From Sphingomonas aerolata (GTDB lineage Bacteria > Pseudomonadota > Alphaproteobacteria > Sphingomonadales > Sphingomonadaceae): a stretch of 64,000 nucleotides of DNA. Of this stretch, positions 34,640 to 44,145 are shown piece after piece. The DNA is taken from contig NZ_PZZN01000002.1 of the NCBI RefSeq assembly GCF_003046295.1, positions 372,001-436,000 of the forward strand. Direction: 5' to 3'. The notes under the pieces were generated by a model that was not told the DNA's origin, did no database searches, and worked only from the letters and a program-made list of their open reading frames with translations. Position 1 is the stretch's first letter, and each line of letters opens with the position of its first letter. The position numbers were made by a program, and so were the translations under genes.

Positions 34640-34942
34640 ATGTCCAATCCCATTTCGGTCGATATCCCCCACAAGCTCGGCAAGGCGGGGGTGCGCTCGC
34701 GGCTCGACAGCGGCATCGACACGATCGGGTCGAAGATCCCCGGCGGATCGGTGACCGATCGGCGCTGGGAAGGCGATACGCTGCACTTCACCGTCAGCGC
34801 GATGGGGCAGGTGATCGGCAGCAAGGTCACGGTGTTCGAGGACAATGTCCATGCGATCGTCGACCTGCCGGGGCTGCTCGGGTTGTTCGCCGGCAAGGTG
34901 CAGGACATGATCCGCAAGGAAGGGCCGAAGCTGCTGCGGTGA
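34640..34942 (+). CDS. Polyhydroxyalkanoic acid system family protein
   Basis: 100 residues: MSNPISVDIPHKLGKAGVRS, RLDSGIDTIGSKIPGG, DRRWEGDTLHFTVSAMGQVI and the final KVQDMIRKEGPKLLR. This matches the small PHA system proteins found beside PHA synthesis genes. Its role (granule-related or chaperone-like) is not established. The upstream VOC gene may be in the same transcript (ten-base gap). A family C palindrome follows at 34971. Confidence 0.78.
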   Translation: MSNPISVDIPHKLGKAGVRSRLDSGIDTIGSKIPGGSVTDRRWEGDTLHFTVSAMGQVIGSKVTVFEDNVHAIVDLPGLLGLFAGKVQDMIRKEGPKLLR

Positions 34943-34970
34943 GGGTTTGCGGCGTAACGCCGCCCCGCTC

Positions 34971-34997
34971 GTCATCCTGACGAACGTCAGGATGACG
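34971..34997. repeat. Inverted repeat, family C copy 2 (single palindrome)
   Basis: GTCATCCTGACGAACGTCAG with its continuation to GATGAC forms one hairpin. It sits between the PHA gene stop and the sorbosone dehydrogenase stop (convergent genes), where it could act as a 3' end structure for both. Confidence 0.8.
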
Positions 34998-35010
34998 GGG
35001 GAGGGGGCAC

Positions 35011-36336
35011 TTACTTCGTGCTGACGCGCCAGATCGTGTTGCCGACATCGTCGGCGACCAGCAGCGCGCCGGCCTTGTCGGTGATGACGCCGACCGGGCG
35101 GCCCTGTGCTTCGCCATCCTTGTTGAGGAAGCCGCCGAGCACGTCGACGGGCTTCGCGTTTGCCGCCGGGAAGCCGGTGTCGCCGAACGGGATATAGACG
35201 ACCTTGTAGCCCGAGAGCGGCTTGCGGTTCCACGAGCCGTGCTCGCCAACGAACACGCCGTTGGTGAAGCGGTCGCCGAGCTTCGCGTCGCCCGCGAAGG
35301 TCAGGCCGAGGGCGGCGACATGCGGTCCGAGCGCATAGTCGGGACGCTTGGCATATTGCTGGAGCGCGGGGTTCTTCGGCTCGACGCGATCGTCGGGATA
35401 GCCGCCCCAATAATACCAGGGCCAGCCGAAGTGATCGCCGAACTCGACCTGCGTCAGATAGTCGGGCGCGAGGTCCGAGCCGAGCATGTCGCGTTCGTTG
35501 ACGACGGTCCAGAGCTGGCCCGATTTGGGGTTGATCGCCATGCCGTTGGGGTTGCGAAGGCCGGCGGCGTAGATCCGCCAGTTCTTGTCCTTCGGCCAGA
35601 CCTGCAGAATGTTGGCGCGGTATTTTTCTGCGTCCATGCCGTTTTCGGCGATGTTCGACGCCGAGCCGACGCCGACATAGAGCGTCTTGCCGTCGGGGGC
35701 GGCAATCACGTTGCGCGCCCAGTGATTGCCGCCGCCGTTGAGCGGGATGACACGCTCGGGCTTGGCGGTGATCCGGGTCGCGCCCTCGGTATAGGGCACG
35801 CGGACGAGCGCGTCGGTGTTGCCGATATAGAGCTGGCCATCCATCAGCGTCATGCCGAAGGGCGAGTTGAGCCCGGTCATGAAGGCCGAGCGCGTCTCCG
35901 CCACGCCGTCGCCATCCGCGTCGCGCAGCAGCGTGATGCGGTTGGCCGAGGGCACGCCCGCACCCGCGCGGCCCATCAGGAAGTTCATCACCGTCGTGAC
36001 GACACCGGGACCTTTACGCGGTGGCGAATTGGTCTCGGCGACCAGCACGTCGCCATTGGGCAGGCGGTAGAGCCAGCGCGGATGATCGAGTCCGGCCGCG
36101 AACGGCTGGACCTTCATCCCCGCCGCCGCGGTCGGCATCGCGCCCTTGGGCCAGCCGACCGCCTTGGCGACGCCGATCGTCGGCAGCATCTGGATCCGCG
36201 GCGCGGTAATGTCGGGCCGCTTGCCGGTGACCTGGTTGACGTCGAGCCGGGCGGTATCGGGCCAGGCGAGCCAGGTGAACCCGGCGATCCCGACCAGGAT
36301 GATCAGCCCGAGCACGATGAGGATGTGTTTGCGCAT
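35011..36336 (-). CDS. PQQ-type sorbosone dehydrogenase family protein
   Basis: 441 residues. The N-terminal helix (HILIVLGLIILVGIAGFTWLAW) is probably a membrane anchor or uncleaved signal. The mature part is a six-bladed propeller: GLDHPRWLYRLPNGDVLVAETNSPPRKG, MDGQLYIGNTDALVRVPYTEGA, AGLRNPNGMAINPKSGQLWT, and WYYWGGYPDDRVEPKNPAL, which match soluble glucose/sorbosone dehydrogenase-like proteins (GSDH). PQQ may be the cofactor; substrate unknown. It sits in the islet between lnt and corC, with repeats on both sides. Confidence 0.87.
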   Translation of the reverse strand: MRKHILIVLGLIILVGIAGFTWLAWPDTARLDVNQVTGKRPDITAPRIQMLPTIGVAKAVGWPKGAMPTAAAGMKVQPFAAGLDHPRWLYRLPNGDVLVAETNSPPRKGPGVVTTVMNFLMGRAGAGVPSANRITLLRDADGDGVAETRSAFMTGLNSPFGMTLMDGQLYIGNTDALVRVPYTEGATRITAKPERVIPLNGGGNHWARNVIAAPDGKTLYVGVGSASNIAENGMDAEKYRANILQVWPKDKNWRIYAAGLRNPNGMAINPKSGQLWTVVNERDMLGSDLAPDYLTQVEFGDHFGWPWYYWGGYPDDRVEPKNPALQQYAKRPDYALGPHVAALGLTFAGDAKLGDRFTNGVFVGEHGSWNRKPLSGYKVVYIPFGDTGFPAANAKPVDVLGGFLNKDGEAQGRPVGVITDKAGALLVADDVGNTIWRVSTK

Positions 36337-36405
36337 GCAGGAGAGTTAGGCGGGAGTGCGGGCGGGGGCAATGGCGCGATTGCGGTTGGCGGTGGAGCGC
36401 ACTGC

Positions 36406-36501
36406 TTCGTCATTCCCGCGGAGGCGGGAATCCAGCGGGGCAGGGTCTGCGTGCTGTCGGACGGCTAGCCGGTATGGGTTCCCGCCTTCGCGGGAATGAC
36501 G
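36406..36501. repeat. Inverted repeat, family B copy 1
   Basis: CGTCATTCCCGCGGAGGCGG on the left and TTCCCGCCTTCGCGGGAATG on the right, each with an internal hairpin. It lies between the corC stop and the sorbosone dehydrogenase start. Related copies are at 51349, 54379, 41091 and 60895. Confidence 0.87.
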
Positions 36502-36551
36502 AAGGGGTTGGGCGGGGGCGTGTCGGCCGACACGCCCCCGCCCCCTTCGTG

Positions 36552-37451
<900 letters not shown>

Positions 37452-37459
37452 CGTGGTCG

Positions 37460-37969
37460 TCAGTCCTCTGTGATGAGATAGGGATCGTGGAGCCCGAGCG
37501 CGGCGAGCGCGTCGCGTTCGATCTGCTCCATACCCTCCGCCTCGTCGTCGTCCATATGATCATAGCCTAGCAGATGCAGCGTGCCGTGCACCATCAGATG
37601 CATCGCATGATCCTCGACCGAGATGCCGCGCTCGGCGGCTTCCGCGACGCAGACGCCGTGCGCGAGGATGATGTCGCCGAGCAGCACCTCGCCATCGTCC
37701 GAATTCTGCGCGATCGTCTCGAGCAGATCGGCCTGCACCATCGGGAAGGACAGGACGTTGGTCGGCTTGTCCTTCTGGCGATATTGCTTGTTGAGCGTGT
37801 GGACCTCGTCGTCGGACGCGAGCCGGAACGAGATCTCGACCGTGGCGGCGCCGGTCAGCAGCTGACCATGCGGGGTCCGTTCGATCGCCGCGGTCGCGGC
37901 GCGCTTAGCGAGGCCGTCCCAGTCCTGGTCGGGCCAGGGAGCCTCCGAAGAGAGCGCGATTTCGAGCAT
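37460..37969 (-). CDS. ybeY: Endoribonuclease YbeY (rRNA maturation)
   Basis: 169 residues. The zinc motif is HLMVHGTLHLLGYDH (H-x3-H-x5-H) and the N-terminal fold has TNVLSFPM and GDIILAHGVC. It processes the 3' end of 16S rRNA and participates in ribosome quality control. It follows phoH in the usual order and precedes corC. The start ATG 37969 gives the expected length. Confidence 0.95.
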   Translation of the reverse strand: MLEIALSSEAPWPDQDWDGLAKRAATAAIERTPHGQLLTGAATVEISFRLASDDEVHTLNKQYRQKDKPTNVLSFPMVQADLLETIAQNSDDGEVLLGDIILAHGVCVAEAAERGISVEDHAMHLMVHGTLHLLGYDHMDDDEAEGMEQIERDALAALGLHDPYLITED

Positions 37970-38092
37970 GCGGGTCCTTCCGGCGGAAACGTCAGGACGA
38001 AATCATTACACAGGTGGCAAAGTTCCGCACCCCTTACGGTATGCGGACGGCCCGGCGTCTATCCCGGTATGTCCGGGACAGCCGCGTAGGGA

Positions 38093-39097
38093 TCACGCGT
38101 CGCTGCCCTCATAGGCTTCGACGACGCGGCCGACGATCGGGTGGCGGACGACGTCGCCGACGGTGAAGCGGCACATCGAGATGCTCTCGACCCCCTCCAG
38201 ACGGCGGACCGCGTCGGCGAGACCCGAGGCGGCGACGCCGCCGGGGATGTCGACCTGCTTGGGATCGCCGCAGATCACCATCCGGCTGTTCTGGCCGAAG
38301 CGGGTGAGGAACATCTTCATCTGCGCAGGCGTGGTGTTCTGCGCCTCGTCGAGGATCACGAACGCGTCGGCCAGCGTACGGCCGCGCATGAAGGCGATCG
38401 GTGCGACCTCGATCTCTCCGCTCGCGATCCGGCGTTCGACCTGCTCGGCGGGAAGGCAGTCGTAGAGCGCATCGTACAAGGGACGGAGATAGGGATCGAC
38501 CTTCTCCTTCATGTCGCCGGGGAGGAAGCCCAGCCGCTCGCCCGCCTCGACCGCGGGGCGCGACAGGATCAGGCGCTGGACGCTGCCGGTGATGAGCTGC
38601 TGGACCGCCTGCGCGACCGCGACATAGGTCTTGCCGGTGCCTGCCGGCCCGAGTGCGAAGATCATGTCGTTGTTCGTCAGTTCGCGCATGTAATGCGCCT
38701 GTGCCGGCGTGCGCGGGACGATCGTCTTCTTGCGCGTGCGGATCATGATCGGCGGGGCAGCGCCGCCGCCCGCATCGGCGCGGATGATCCCTTCGAGCAC
38801 GGGTTCGTCGGCCATCGCGATCGACGCGTCGACGAGGCCGGTGTCGACATCCTCGCCGCGCTGGATCCGGGCATAGAGATCGTGGAGCACGTCGCGCGCC
38901 TTGGCGACCTGTTCCGCGGTGCCCTCCAGACCAATCTTGTTGCCGCGCGCGGTGATGTACACACCGAGGCGGTTTTCGAGCGCTACCAGATTCTGGTCGT
39001 ACTGGCCGAAGAGCCGGACGAGGAGTTGGGGCTTGTCGAACAGCAGTTCGACTCGGGCGCGGTCACCGGACTGGGCGGGAACGGGTTTACGGCTCAT
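38093..39097 (-). CDS. phoH: PhoH family ATPase
   Basis: 334 residues. The Walker A motif is LGPAGTGKTYVAVAQAV, Walker B is AFVILDEAQNTTPAQMKMFLTR, and the N-terminal extension (RVELLFDKPQLLVRLFG) is the KH-like domain of PhoH-like proteins. It probably acts as an RNA-associated ATPase together with YbeY. The C-terminus ends VRHPIVGRVVEAYEGSDA. The upstream gap to miaB holds a REPIN-like copy and 300 bases with nothing supported. Confidence 0.94.
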   Translation of the reverse strand: MSRKPVPAQSGDRARVELLFDKPQLLVRLFGQYDQNLVALENRLGVYITARGNKIGLEGTAEQVAKARDVLHDLYARIQRGEDVDTGLVDASIAMADEPVLEGIIRADAGGGAAPPIMIRTRKKTIVPRTPAQAHYMRELTNNDMIFALGPAGTGKTYVAVAQAVQQLITGSVQRLILSRPAVEAGERLGFLPGDMKEKVDPYLRPLYDALYDCLPAEQVERRIASGEIEVAPIAFMRGRTLADAFVILDEAQNTTPAQMKMFLTRFGQNSRMVICGDPKQVDIPGGVAASGLADAVRRLEGVESISMCRFTVGDVVRHPIVGRVVEAYEGSDA

Positions 39098-39397
39098 GCG
39101 GTCCTTTCGGGGGCAGACGTGTCGGATCGGTGATCGGGTATGGTCGGGCCGGCACGCATCACGCCTGGGATGGCGTTCGACCAGAGATGAGCATGGGAGC
39201 CCGCGCGTTCAAGCGGCGCCGGGGCGCCTGGCTGGCGATGATTCGAGTCGCGTGGGCGAAGCTGCATCGGGGGAGAGTGTGGCAGGGGATTCGGGTGGGG
39301 GACAGCGGTAGTTTTGGTGTTGCGTGCGAAGGCTGGGGGGGCGTTGCCTGAAAGCCTCAGCGGGTGGGCGGCGGGCGCGATTGCCACGATCACCATA
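39098..39397. other. Intergenic, no supported gene
   Basis: Small open frames exist here on both strands (39130-39351 and 39094-39396), but their compositions are Arg/Pro-rich and no start is supported by a good ribosome site. I see no RNA gene. The interval lies between phoH and miaB, on the miaB side of which is family A copy 8. Confidence 0.5.
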
Positions 39398-39503
39398 CTA
39401 CCCCGGCGGAGGCCGGGGCCCAGTTGGGAAGGTCGATGTAACGGAGGATCGTCCGTTGTTACGTCCGTCCCCCAACTGGGCCCCGGCCTTCGCCGGGGTG
39501 GTG
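39398..39503. repeat. REPIN-like element, family A copy 8
   Basis: CCCCGGCGGAGGCCGGGG on the left and CCCCGGCCTTCGCCGGGG on the right, CCCAGTTGGG and CCCAACTGGG inside. The core reads GATGTAACGGAGGATCG. It ends 19 bases before the miaB stop. Confidence 0.9.
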
Positions 39504-39522
39504 GGAAAAGGTGGGGGCTGTT

Positions 39523-40842
39523 TCAGGCGGCCTGCGCGATGCGTTCGATGCCGGTGAGCGAGTTGGGCCCGGCCGCCGCGAGCGTGACCTCCACCAGGTC
39601 GCCGATCGCGTGGTCGCCGATCAGGTGGACCGATTGCAGCCAGGGCGACTTGCCGATCAGCTGGCCGGGGAGCTTGCCGGGGCGTTCGAGCAGCACGGTG
39701 CAGGTGCGGCCGACGGTGGCGGCGTTGAACGCGTGCTGGTCGCGGTTGAGCGCGGCCTGGAGGCGCTGGAGGCGCTCGTCCATCACCGCCTCGGGGACCT
39801 GCTCGACGATCGCGGCGGCGGGGGTGCCGGGGCGCGGGCTGTATTTGAAGCTGTAGGCCTGCGCATAGCCGACCGCGTCGACTAGGCTCAGCGTATCCTC
39901 GAATTCGGCATCGGTCTCGCCGGGGAAGCCGACGATGAAGTCGCCCGACAGCGCGATGTCGGGGCGCACCGCCCGGACGCGGTCGAGCAGGCGGAGATAG
40001 GAATCGCGGGTGTGGCTGCGGTTCATCGCCTTCAACACGCGGTCGCTGCCCGCCTGGACGGGAAGGTGGAGGAACGGCATCAGGCTCTCGACGTCGCGGT
40101 GCGCGTCGATCAGGCCCTGCGTCATGTCGTTGGGGTGGCTGGTGGTGTAGCGGATCCGCGCGAGGCCGGGGATCCGGTCGAGGTCGCGGATCAGGTCGTG
40201 GAGACCGCGCGTGTCCTCGGACCAGGCGTTGACGTTCTGGCCGAGCAACGTGATCTCGCGCGCGCCGGCGTCGACCAGCGCCTTGGCCTCGTCGACGATC
40301 GCCGCGAACGGGCGGCTGATCTCGGCGCCGCGCGTGTAGGGGACGACGCAATAGGTGCAGAACTTGTCGCAGCCTTCCTGCACGGTCAGGAACGCCGACG
40401 GCGCGACCTTGCGGCGGGTCGGAAGCGCGCCGAACTTCGACAGCAGCGGCATGTCGGTGTCGAGCGACGGCGTGCCTGCGGCCGCCTTGGCGACGAGGTC
40501 GGGGAGGTTGTGATAGGCCTGCGGGCCGACGACGACGTCGACCTTGGCGCGGGTGAAGATCTCCTGCCCCTCGGCCTGCGCGACGCAGCCGGCGACCGCA
40601 ATCATCGGCGTCTTGCCGTTCTTGCGCAGCTGGTCCTTGCGCAGCCGGCCGATGTCCGAATAGACTTTTTCGGTGGCGCGCTCGCGGATGTGGCAGGTGT
40701 TGAGCACGACGATGTCGGCATCGACCGCATCGGCCTGGGTCAGCCCGTCGGCGGCCATCAGTTCGGCCATGCGCTCGCCGTCATAGACGTTCATCTGGCA
40801 GCCGAACGACTTGACGTGATAGGTCTTGGGTTTCGAGGTCAT
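39523..40842 (-). CDS. miaB: tRNA-2-methylthio-N6-dimethylallyladenosine synthase
   Basis: 439 residues. The radical-SAM cysteines are in [16 protein letters not shown] (CxxxCxxC). The N-terminal UPF0004 cluster cysteines are in [24 protein letters not shown] and [15 protein letters not shown] domain is visible at the C-terminus ([15 protein letters not shown]). It methylthiolates tRNA position A37. It follows the plsC-like gene in the conserved cluster, with a repeat-filled 306-bp gap. Confidence 0.96.
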   Translation of the reverse strand: MTSKPKTYHVKSFGCQMNVYDGERMAELMAADGLTQADAVDADIVVLNTCHIRERATEKVYSDIGRLRKDQLRKNGKTPMIAVAGCVAQAEGQEIFTRAKVDVVVGPQAYHNLPDLVAKAAAGTPSLDTDMPLLSKFGALPTRRKVAPSAFLTVQEGCDKFCTYCVVPYTRGAEISRPFAAIVDEAKALVDAGAREITLLGQNVNAWSEDTRGLHDLIRDLDRIPGLARIRYTTSHPNDMTQGLIDAHRDVESLMPFLHLPVQAGSDRVLKAMNRSHTRDSYLRLLDRVRAVRPDIALSGDFIVGFPGETDAEFEDTLSLVDAVGYAQAYSFKYSPRPGTPAAAIVEQVPEAVMDERLQRLQAALNRDQHAFNAATVGRTCTVLLERPGKLPGQLIGKSPWLQSVHLIGDHAIGDLVEVTLAAAGPNSLTGIERIAQAA

Positions 40843-40946
40843 GCGCGCGCCGTACCAAATTTGTGTGCGTGGGGGGAGGGGCGTCTTCGGGGCGGTATCC
40901 GAGGGTGCCTCCCGGGCGCCAAGAGTAGCTCCCCGGCACCAAGGGT

Positions 40947-41053
40947 ACCTCCCCGGCGGAGGCCGGGGTCCAGTTGGGGGACGTTGCTGACTTAGGGCAG
41001 CGCTTCGTTACTGCGACCTTGCCAACTGGGCCCCGGCCTTCGCCGGGGTGGTG
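40947..41053. repeat. REPIN-like element, family A copy 9
   Basis: Left arm CCCCGGCGGAGGCCGGGG, right arm CCCCGGCCTTCGCCGGGG. Its core has drifted most (contains GACTTAGGGCAGCG). The 306-bp interval 40843-41148 between miaB and the plsC-like gene is filled by this element and the family B element at 41091. Confidence 0.87.
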
Positions 41054-41090
41054 TTTGAGGGCTGGGTGGGGGCAGCGCGCTTCCCCCTTG

Positions 41091-41142
41091 TTCTCCCGCG
41101 AAGGCGGGAGTCCAGCCTGGGTCCCCGCCTTCGCGGGGAAAC
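41091..41142. repeat. Inverted repeat, family B short form
   Basis: TTCTCCCGCGAAGGCGGGAG followed by TCCAGCCTGGGT and CCCCGCCTTCGCGGGG. The complement of 60895-60947 matches it almost exactly, so the two are one 52-bp element in opposite orientation. Confidence 0.85.
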
Positions 41143-41148
41143 ATAGTC

Positions 41149-41871
41149 TTAAAGGGCTTCGATGCGGCGGCGGGCTTCGGTGGCGATGGCTTTGCGGTTG
41201 CCGTGGTCGGCGGGGGCGAACGGCTCGGCGAAGTGCAAGGTCGCGACGAAGCTGCCGCGGCGTTTCAGGACGCGGGCGGCGTGGTGCTGGCCGGGTTCGT
41301 CGCCGACCCAGGCGAGCTCGTGCGTGGCGGGGCCATAGTCGATGCGGACCGGCTGGACGCGGACGCCGGGCGGGGGCGGGTCGAGCGCGGCGAGCAGCGC
41401 GGCCTTGAAGGGGAGGAGCGTGACACCGTCGCCGGTCGTGCCCTCGGGGAACAGCGTGACGGGCCAGTCGCGCGCGAGCGTGTCGCGGAGCTGCGCGATC
41501 TGCGCGGTCACCGCCATCCGATCGGCGCGGCTGACGAAGATGGTGGCGTTCAGCGTACAGAGCCAGCCGACCAGCGGCGCCCGGCGAAGCTCGGCCTTGG
41601 CGATGAAGGCGGTGCCGGTCGCGCCCGACAGGAGCAGAATGTCGATCCAGCTGAGATGATTGGCGACGAACACCACGTCATGGCGCAGCGGCGTGCCGAC
41701 GATCCGTCGCCGCGCGCCGACGATCCGGCCGACCAGCCCGAGAAAGCGCGGCGGCCAGGGCGATCGCCGGCCGAACAGCCGCCACAGCCCGTGGACCGGC
41801 AGCGCGAGCAGCAGCGCGATCAGCAGCGCCGCGAGCCGCGCGACGAGACGCAGGCGCCCGATCGGATCAGT
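41149..41871 (-). CDS. Lysophospholipid acyltransferase (PlsC-like), start unresolved
   Basis: The acyltransferase catalytic motif NHLSWID (H-x4-D) is followed by LFPEGTTGDG, typical of 1-acyl-glycerol-3-phosphate acyltransferases. The frame continues upstream through an apparent membrane helix (LAALLIALLLALPVHGLWRL), giving up to 240 residues and overlapping the fur stop. No ATG, GTG or TTG codon occurs in that frame before the stop at 41881-41883, except GTG 41676, which begins just before NHLSWID and would delete the helix. The first codon at 41871 here is ACT, so a mutated ATG start, a rare CTG/ATC start or a frameshift is implied. Genome order (fur-plsC-miaB) supports the identity. Confidence 0.8.
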   Translation of the reverse strand, partial: TDPIGRLRLVARLAALLIALLLALPVHGLWRLFGRRSPWPPRFLGLVGRIVGARRRIVGTPLRHDVVFVANHLSWIDILLLSGATGTAFIAKAELRRAPLVGWLCTLNATIFVSRADRMAVTAQIAQLRDTLARDWPVTLFPEGTTGDGVTLLPFKAALLAALDPPPPGVRVQPVRIDYGPATHELAWVGDEPGQHHAARVLKRRGSFVATLHFAEPFAPADHGNRKAIATEARRRIEAL

Positions 41872-42289
41872 CCTTGCGGGTCAGCGCGACGCCGTAGAGT
41901 TCCATGCGGTGATCGACGAGCCGGAAGCCGAGCTTCTCGGCGATCGCCTTTTGCAGCTGTTCGAGCTCGGGATCGACGAATTCGATCACCTTGCCGCTCT
42001 CGACGTCGATCAGATGGTCGTGATGCGCCTCGGGCGCGGGTTCGTAGCGCGCGCGGCCGTCGCCGAAATCATGGCGATCGAGGATGCCCGCCTCCTCGAA
42101 AAGACGCACGGTGCGATAGACGGTCGCGATCGAGATGCCGGGGTCGATCGCCGAGGCGCGCTCATAGACCTTTTCGACATCGGGATGATCATCCGCTTCC
42201 GAGAGGACGCGCGCGATGACGCGGCGCTGCTCGGTAATGCGCAGGCCCTTCTCGTTACAGAGGGCTTCCAGATCGATCTTGCGCGGCAT
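41867..42289 (-). CDS. fur: Fur family regulator (Fur/Mur type)
   Basis: 140 residues. The N-terminal winged helix has RITEQRRVIARVLSEADDHP and ATVYRTVRLFEEAGIL. Metal ligands are in EAHHDHLIDVE. There is no CxxC pair, as in the manganese-responsive alphaproteobacterial Mur proteins, so the metal specificity could be Mn or Fe. It sits between rimI and the plsC-like gene, as in other alphaproteobacteria. Confidence 0.9.
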   Translation of the reverse strand: MPRKIDLEALCNEKGLRITEQRRVIARVLSEADDHPDVEKVYERASAIDPGISIATVYRTVRLFEEAGILDRHDFGDGRARYEPAPEAHHDHLIDVESGKVIEFVDPELEQLQKAIAEKLGFRLVDHRMELYGVALTRKD

Positions 42290-42364
42290 GTGTCATTCCC
42301 TTGGTAAACCTCCATGTAGGCGGTTAACGCTGTTGCGAAAAGGGATAGTGACTCGCAATAAGCC

Positions 42365-42874
42365 TCAGCTGCCGAGCGCGCGCGAATAGGTGTGCGCGTC
42401 ATGCGCCACCCCCGACCGGCCACGGTAATAGGCGCGGCGTTCGCCGACCTTGGCAAAGCCGTGCGCGGTGTAGAGTTCGACCGCCTCATTGCCCGCGCGC
42501 ACCTCGAGATGCAGCGTGGCGACGTTCGCCGCGATGCAGTCGGCGATCACCGCGCCGACCAGCGCGGTACCGATGCCGCGGCGGCGCGCATCGGTCGCGA
42601 CCGCGATCAGCAGCAGCTCCGCCTCGTCGAGCACGGTCCGCGTCATCGCGAAGCCCGCGGGGCGATCGTCGACAAAGGCGAGGACGAGCTGGATGCCGGG
42701 CAGTGCGAGCACGCCGAGGCACTGGGTCCGCGTCCACGCCTCGCCATACGCTGGGTCGAACGCGTCGCCCATCAGCGCGTCGACGATGGCGAGGTCGCGC
42801 GCGTCGCCCGCACGCAGCACGACCGCGGATGCCGCGTCTTCGTCGGAAGGCGGGGGCACGGCGCGGGTCGCCAT
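42365..42874 (-). CDS. rimI: Ribosomal-protein-alanine N-acetyltransferase (RimI)
   Basis: 169 residues. GNAT fold with the acetyl-CoA motif DARRRGIGTALVGAV, and the C-terminal block LHLEVRAGNEAVELYTAHGF that is characteristic of RimI. It acetylates the N-terminus of ribosomal protein bS18. The start overlaps the tsaB stop by TGATG, so the two are coupled; RimI and TsaB adjacency is common. Confidence 0.9.
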   Translation of the reverse strand: MATRAVPPPSDEDAASAVVLRAGDARDLAIVDALMGDAFDPAYGEAWTRTQCLGVLALPGIQLVLAFVDDRPAGFAMTRTVLDEAELLLIAVATDARRRGIGTALVGAVIADCIAANVATLHLEVRAGNEAVELYTAHGFAKVGERRAYYRGRSGVAHDAHTYSRALGS

Positions 42875-43506
42875 CAGCGCGGCACCGCCGGACGGACCGC
42901 GGCGGGCTTCGCATCGGGCGCGCGGCCGTAGATCGGGACGGGCGGCAGCGCGGTGAGCGTCTCGGGCAGCAGGATCGCGGCGCTCGCATCGGGCAGCGCC
43001 TCGGTCAGGTCGAGATCATCGGCGAGCGCGGCGAGCCACCGCACGCCATTGCCGACCGCGCGCCGCCCCGCCAGCGCCGCGAGCGCCGCGTCGGGCTTCA
43101 GCGACACCATGTCGGTGCGCGGCGACAGATCGGCGGCAAAGCACTGCATGAAGACCTCGCCATGCCCGCCCTCTAAAACTACTGCAATATCATCGGTTAA
43201 GCGATCGTCGAATCCCGTCGCAGCGACCAAAGGCAGCGACGAGAAGCCGGTGACCGTCGCCGACCAGCCGAGTGCCAGCCCGCGCGCGGCGGCGATGCCG
43301 ACGCGGACGCCGGTGAAGCTGCCGGGGCCGACATCGACGAGGATGCGGTCGGCGCGGCCGCCGCCGGGCAGCGCGGCGATCATCGGCACGAGCCGTTCGG
43401 CATGACCGCGTCCGACGACGTCATGCGTCCGCGCGACGATCACGCCGTCATCGGCGAGCGCGACCGAACAGGCGGCGGTGGACGTCTCTATGATCAGCGT
43501 ACGCAT
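42874..43506 (-). CDS. tsaB: tRNA threonylcarbamoyladenosine biosynthesis protein TsaB
   Basis: 210 residues. The ASKHA-type N-terminus MRTLIIETSTAACSVALADD is followed by VDVGPGSFTGVRVGIAAARG, the signature of TsaB. The C-terminus (PVPIYGRAPDAKPA) is short, as usual. It works with TsaD and TsaE to form t6A37 in tRNAs. The upstream spacer (43507-43545) carries a small hairpin of CCCTCTCC type. Confidence 0.93.
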   Translation of the reverse strand: MRTLIIETSTAACSVALADDGVIVARTHDVVGRGHAERLVPMIAALPGGGRADRILVDVGPGSFTGVRVGIAAARGLALGWSATVTGFSSLPLVAATGFDDRLTDDIAVVLEGGHGEVFMQCFAADLSPRTDMVSLKPDAALAALAGRRAVGNGVRWLAALADDLDLTEALPDASAAILLPETLTALPPVPIYGRAPDAKPAAVRPAVPR

Positions 43507-43545
43507 ATCTTTAGTCCCTCTCCCCTCCGGGAAGAGGGCGTCATG

Positions 43546-44145
43546 TCAGGCGATGCTGTTGAACTTCGCGAAGTCGGGGCGTGGCGACCTGGCGAAGATC
43601 GTCGCGGGGTCGCCATAGCCGAGCGTCGCGATGAAATTGGTGCGGACCGCGGGCGTGTCGGCGAAGAAGGCCGCATCGACCTTGTCGGCGTCGAACCCCG
43701 ACATCGGCCCGGTGTCGAGCCCGAGCATCCGCGCGGCGATGATGAAATAGGCGCCCTGCAGCGTCGAATTGCGGAAGGCGGACGCCGCGCGCAGTTCGGC
43801 GCTGCCCGTGAACCAGGATTTCGCATCGGCGTGCGGAAACAGTTCGGGCAGATGCTCGTGGAATTCGGTGTCCATGCCGATGATCACCGAGACGGGCGCG
43901 TTCAGGATCTTGGGCTGGTTCTGCGCGCTGCACGCGTCGGCAAGCTTCTGCTTTGATTCGTCGCTGACGCACCAGACCAGCCGCGCGGGCAGCTGGTTGG
44001 CGGACGTCGGGCCCCATTTCATCAGATCCCAGATCGCGTGCAGATCGGCCTTCGCGACCGGGCGGTCGGTATAGCCGTTATAGCTGCGCGCCTCGCGGAA
44101 GATCGCGTCGAGCACGACGTCGGGCTGGGGACCGCGCAGGGTCAT
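43546..44145 (-). CDS. RutE/HadB-type nitroreductase (malonic semialdehyde reductase-like)
   Basis: 199 residues from ATG 44145. FMN-dependent nitroreductase fold: RSYNGYTDRPV at the start, WGPTSANQLPARLVWC, and GYGDPATIFARSPRPDFAKF at the end, all RutE-family features. It would reduce 3-oxo semialdehydes or quinone-like compounds with NAD(P)H. It overlaps the NifU stop by one base. The rut operon itself is not nearby, so the physiological substrate is unknown. Confidence 0.88.
   Translation of the reverse strand: MTLRGPQPDVVLDAIFREARSYNGYTDRPVAKADLHAIWDLMKWGPTSANQLPARLVWCVSDESKQKLADACSAQNQPKILNAPVSVIIGMDTEFHEHLPELFPHADAKSWFTGSAELRAASAFRNSTLQGAYFIIAARMLGLDTGPMSGFDADKVDAAFFADTPAVRTNFIATLGYGDPATIFARSPRPDFAKFNSIA

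Noticed and set aside
39098..39397. Small genes at 39130-39351 (+) or 39094-39396 (-)
   Set aside because: Both are biased, lack family features and lack a good ribosome site.
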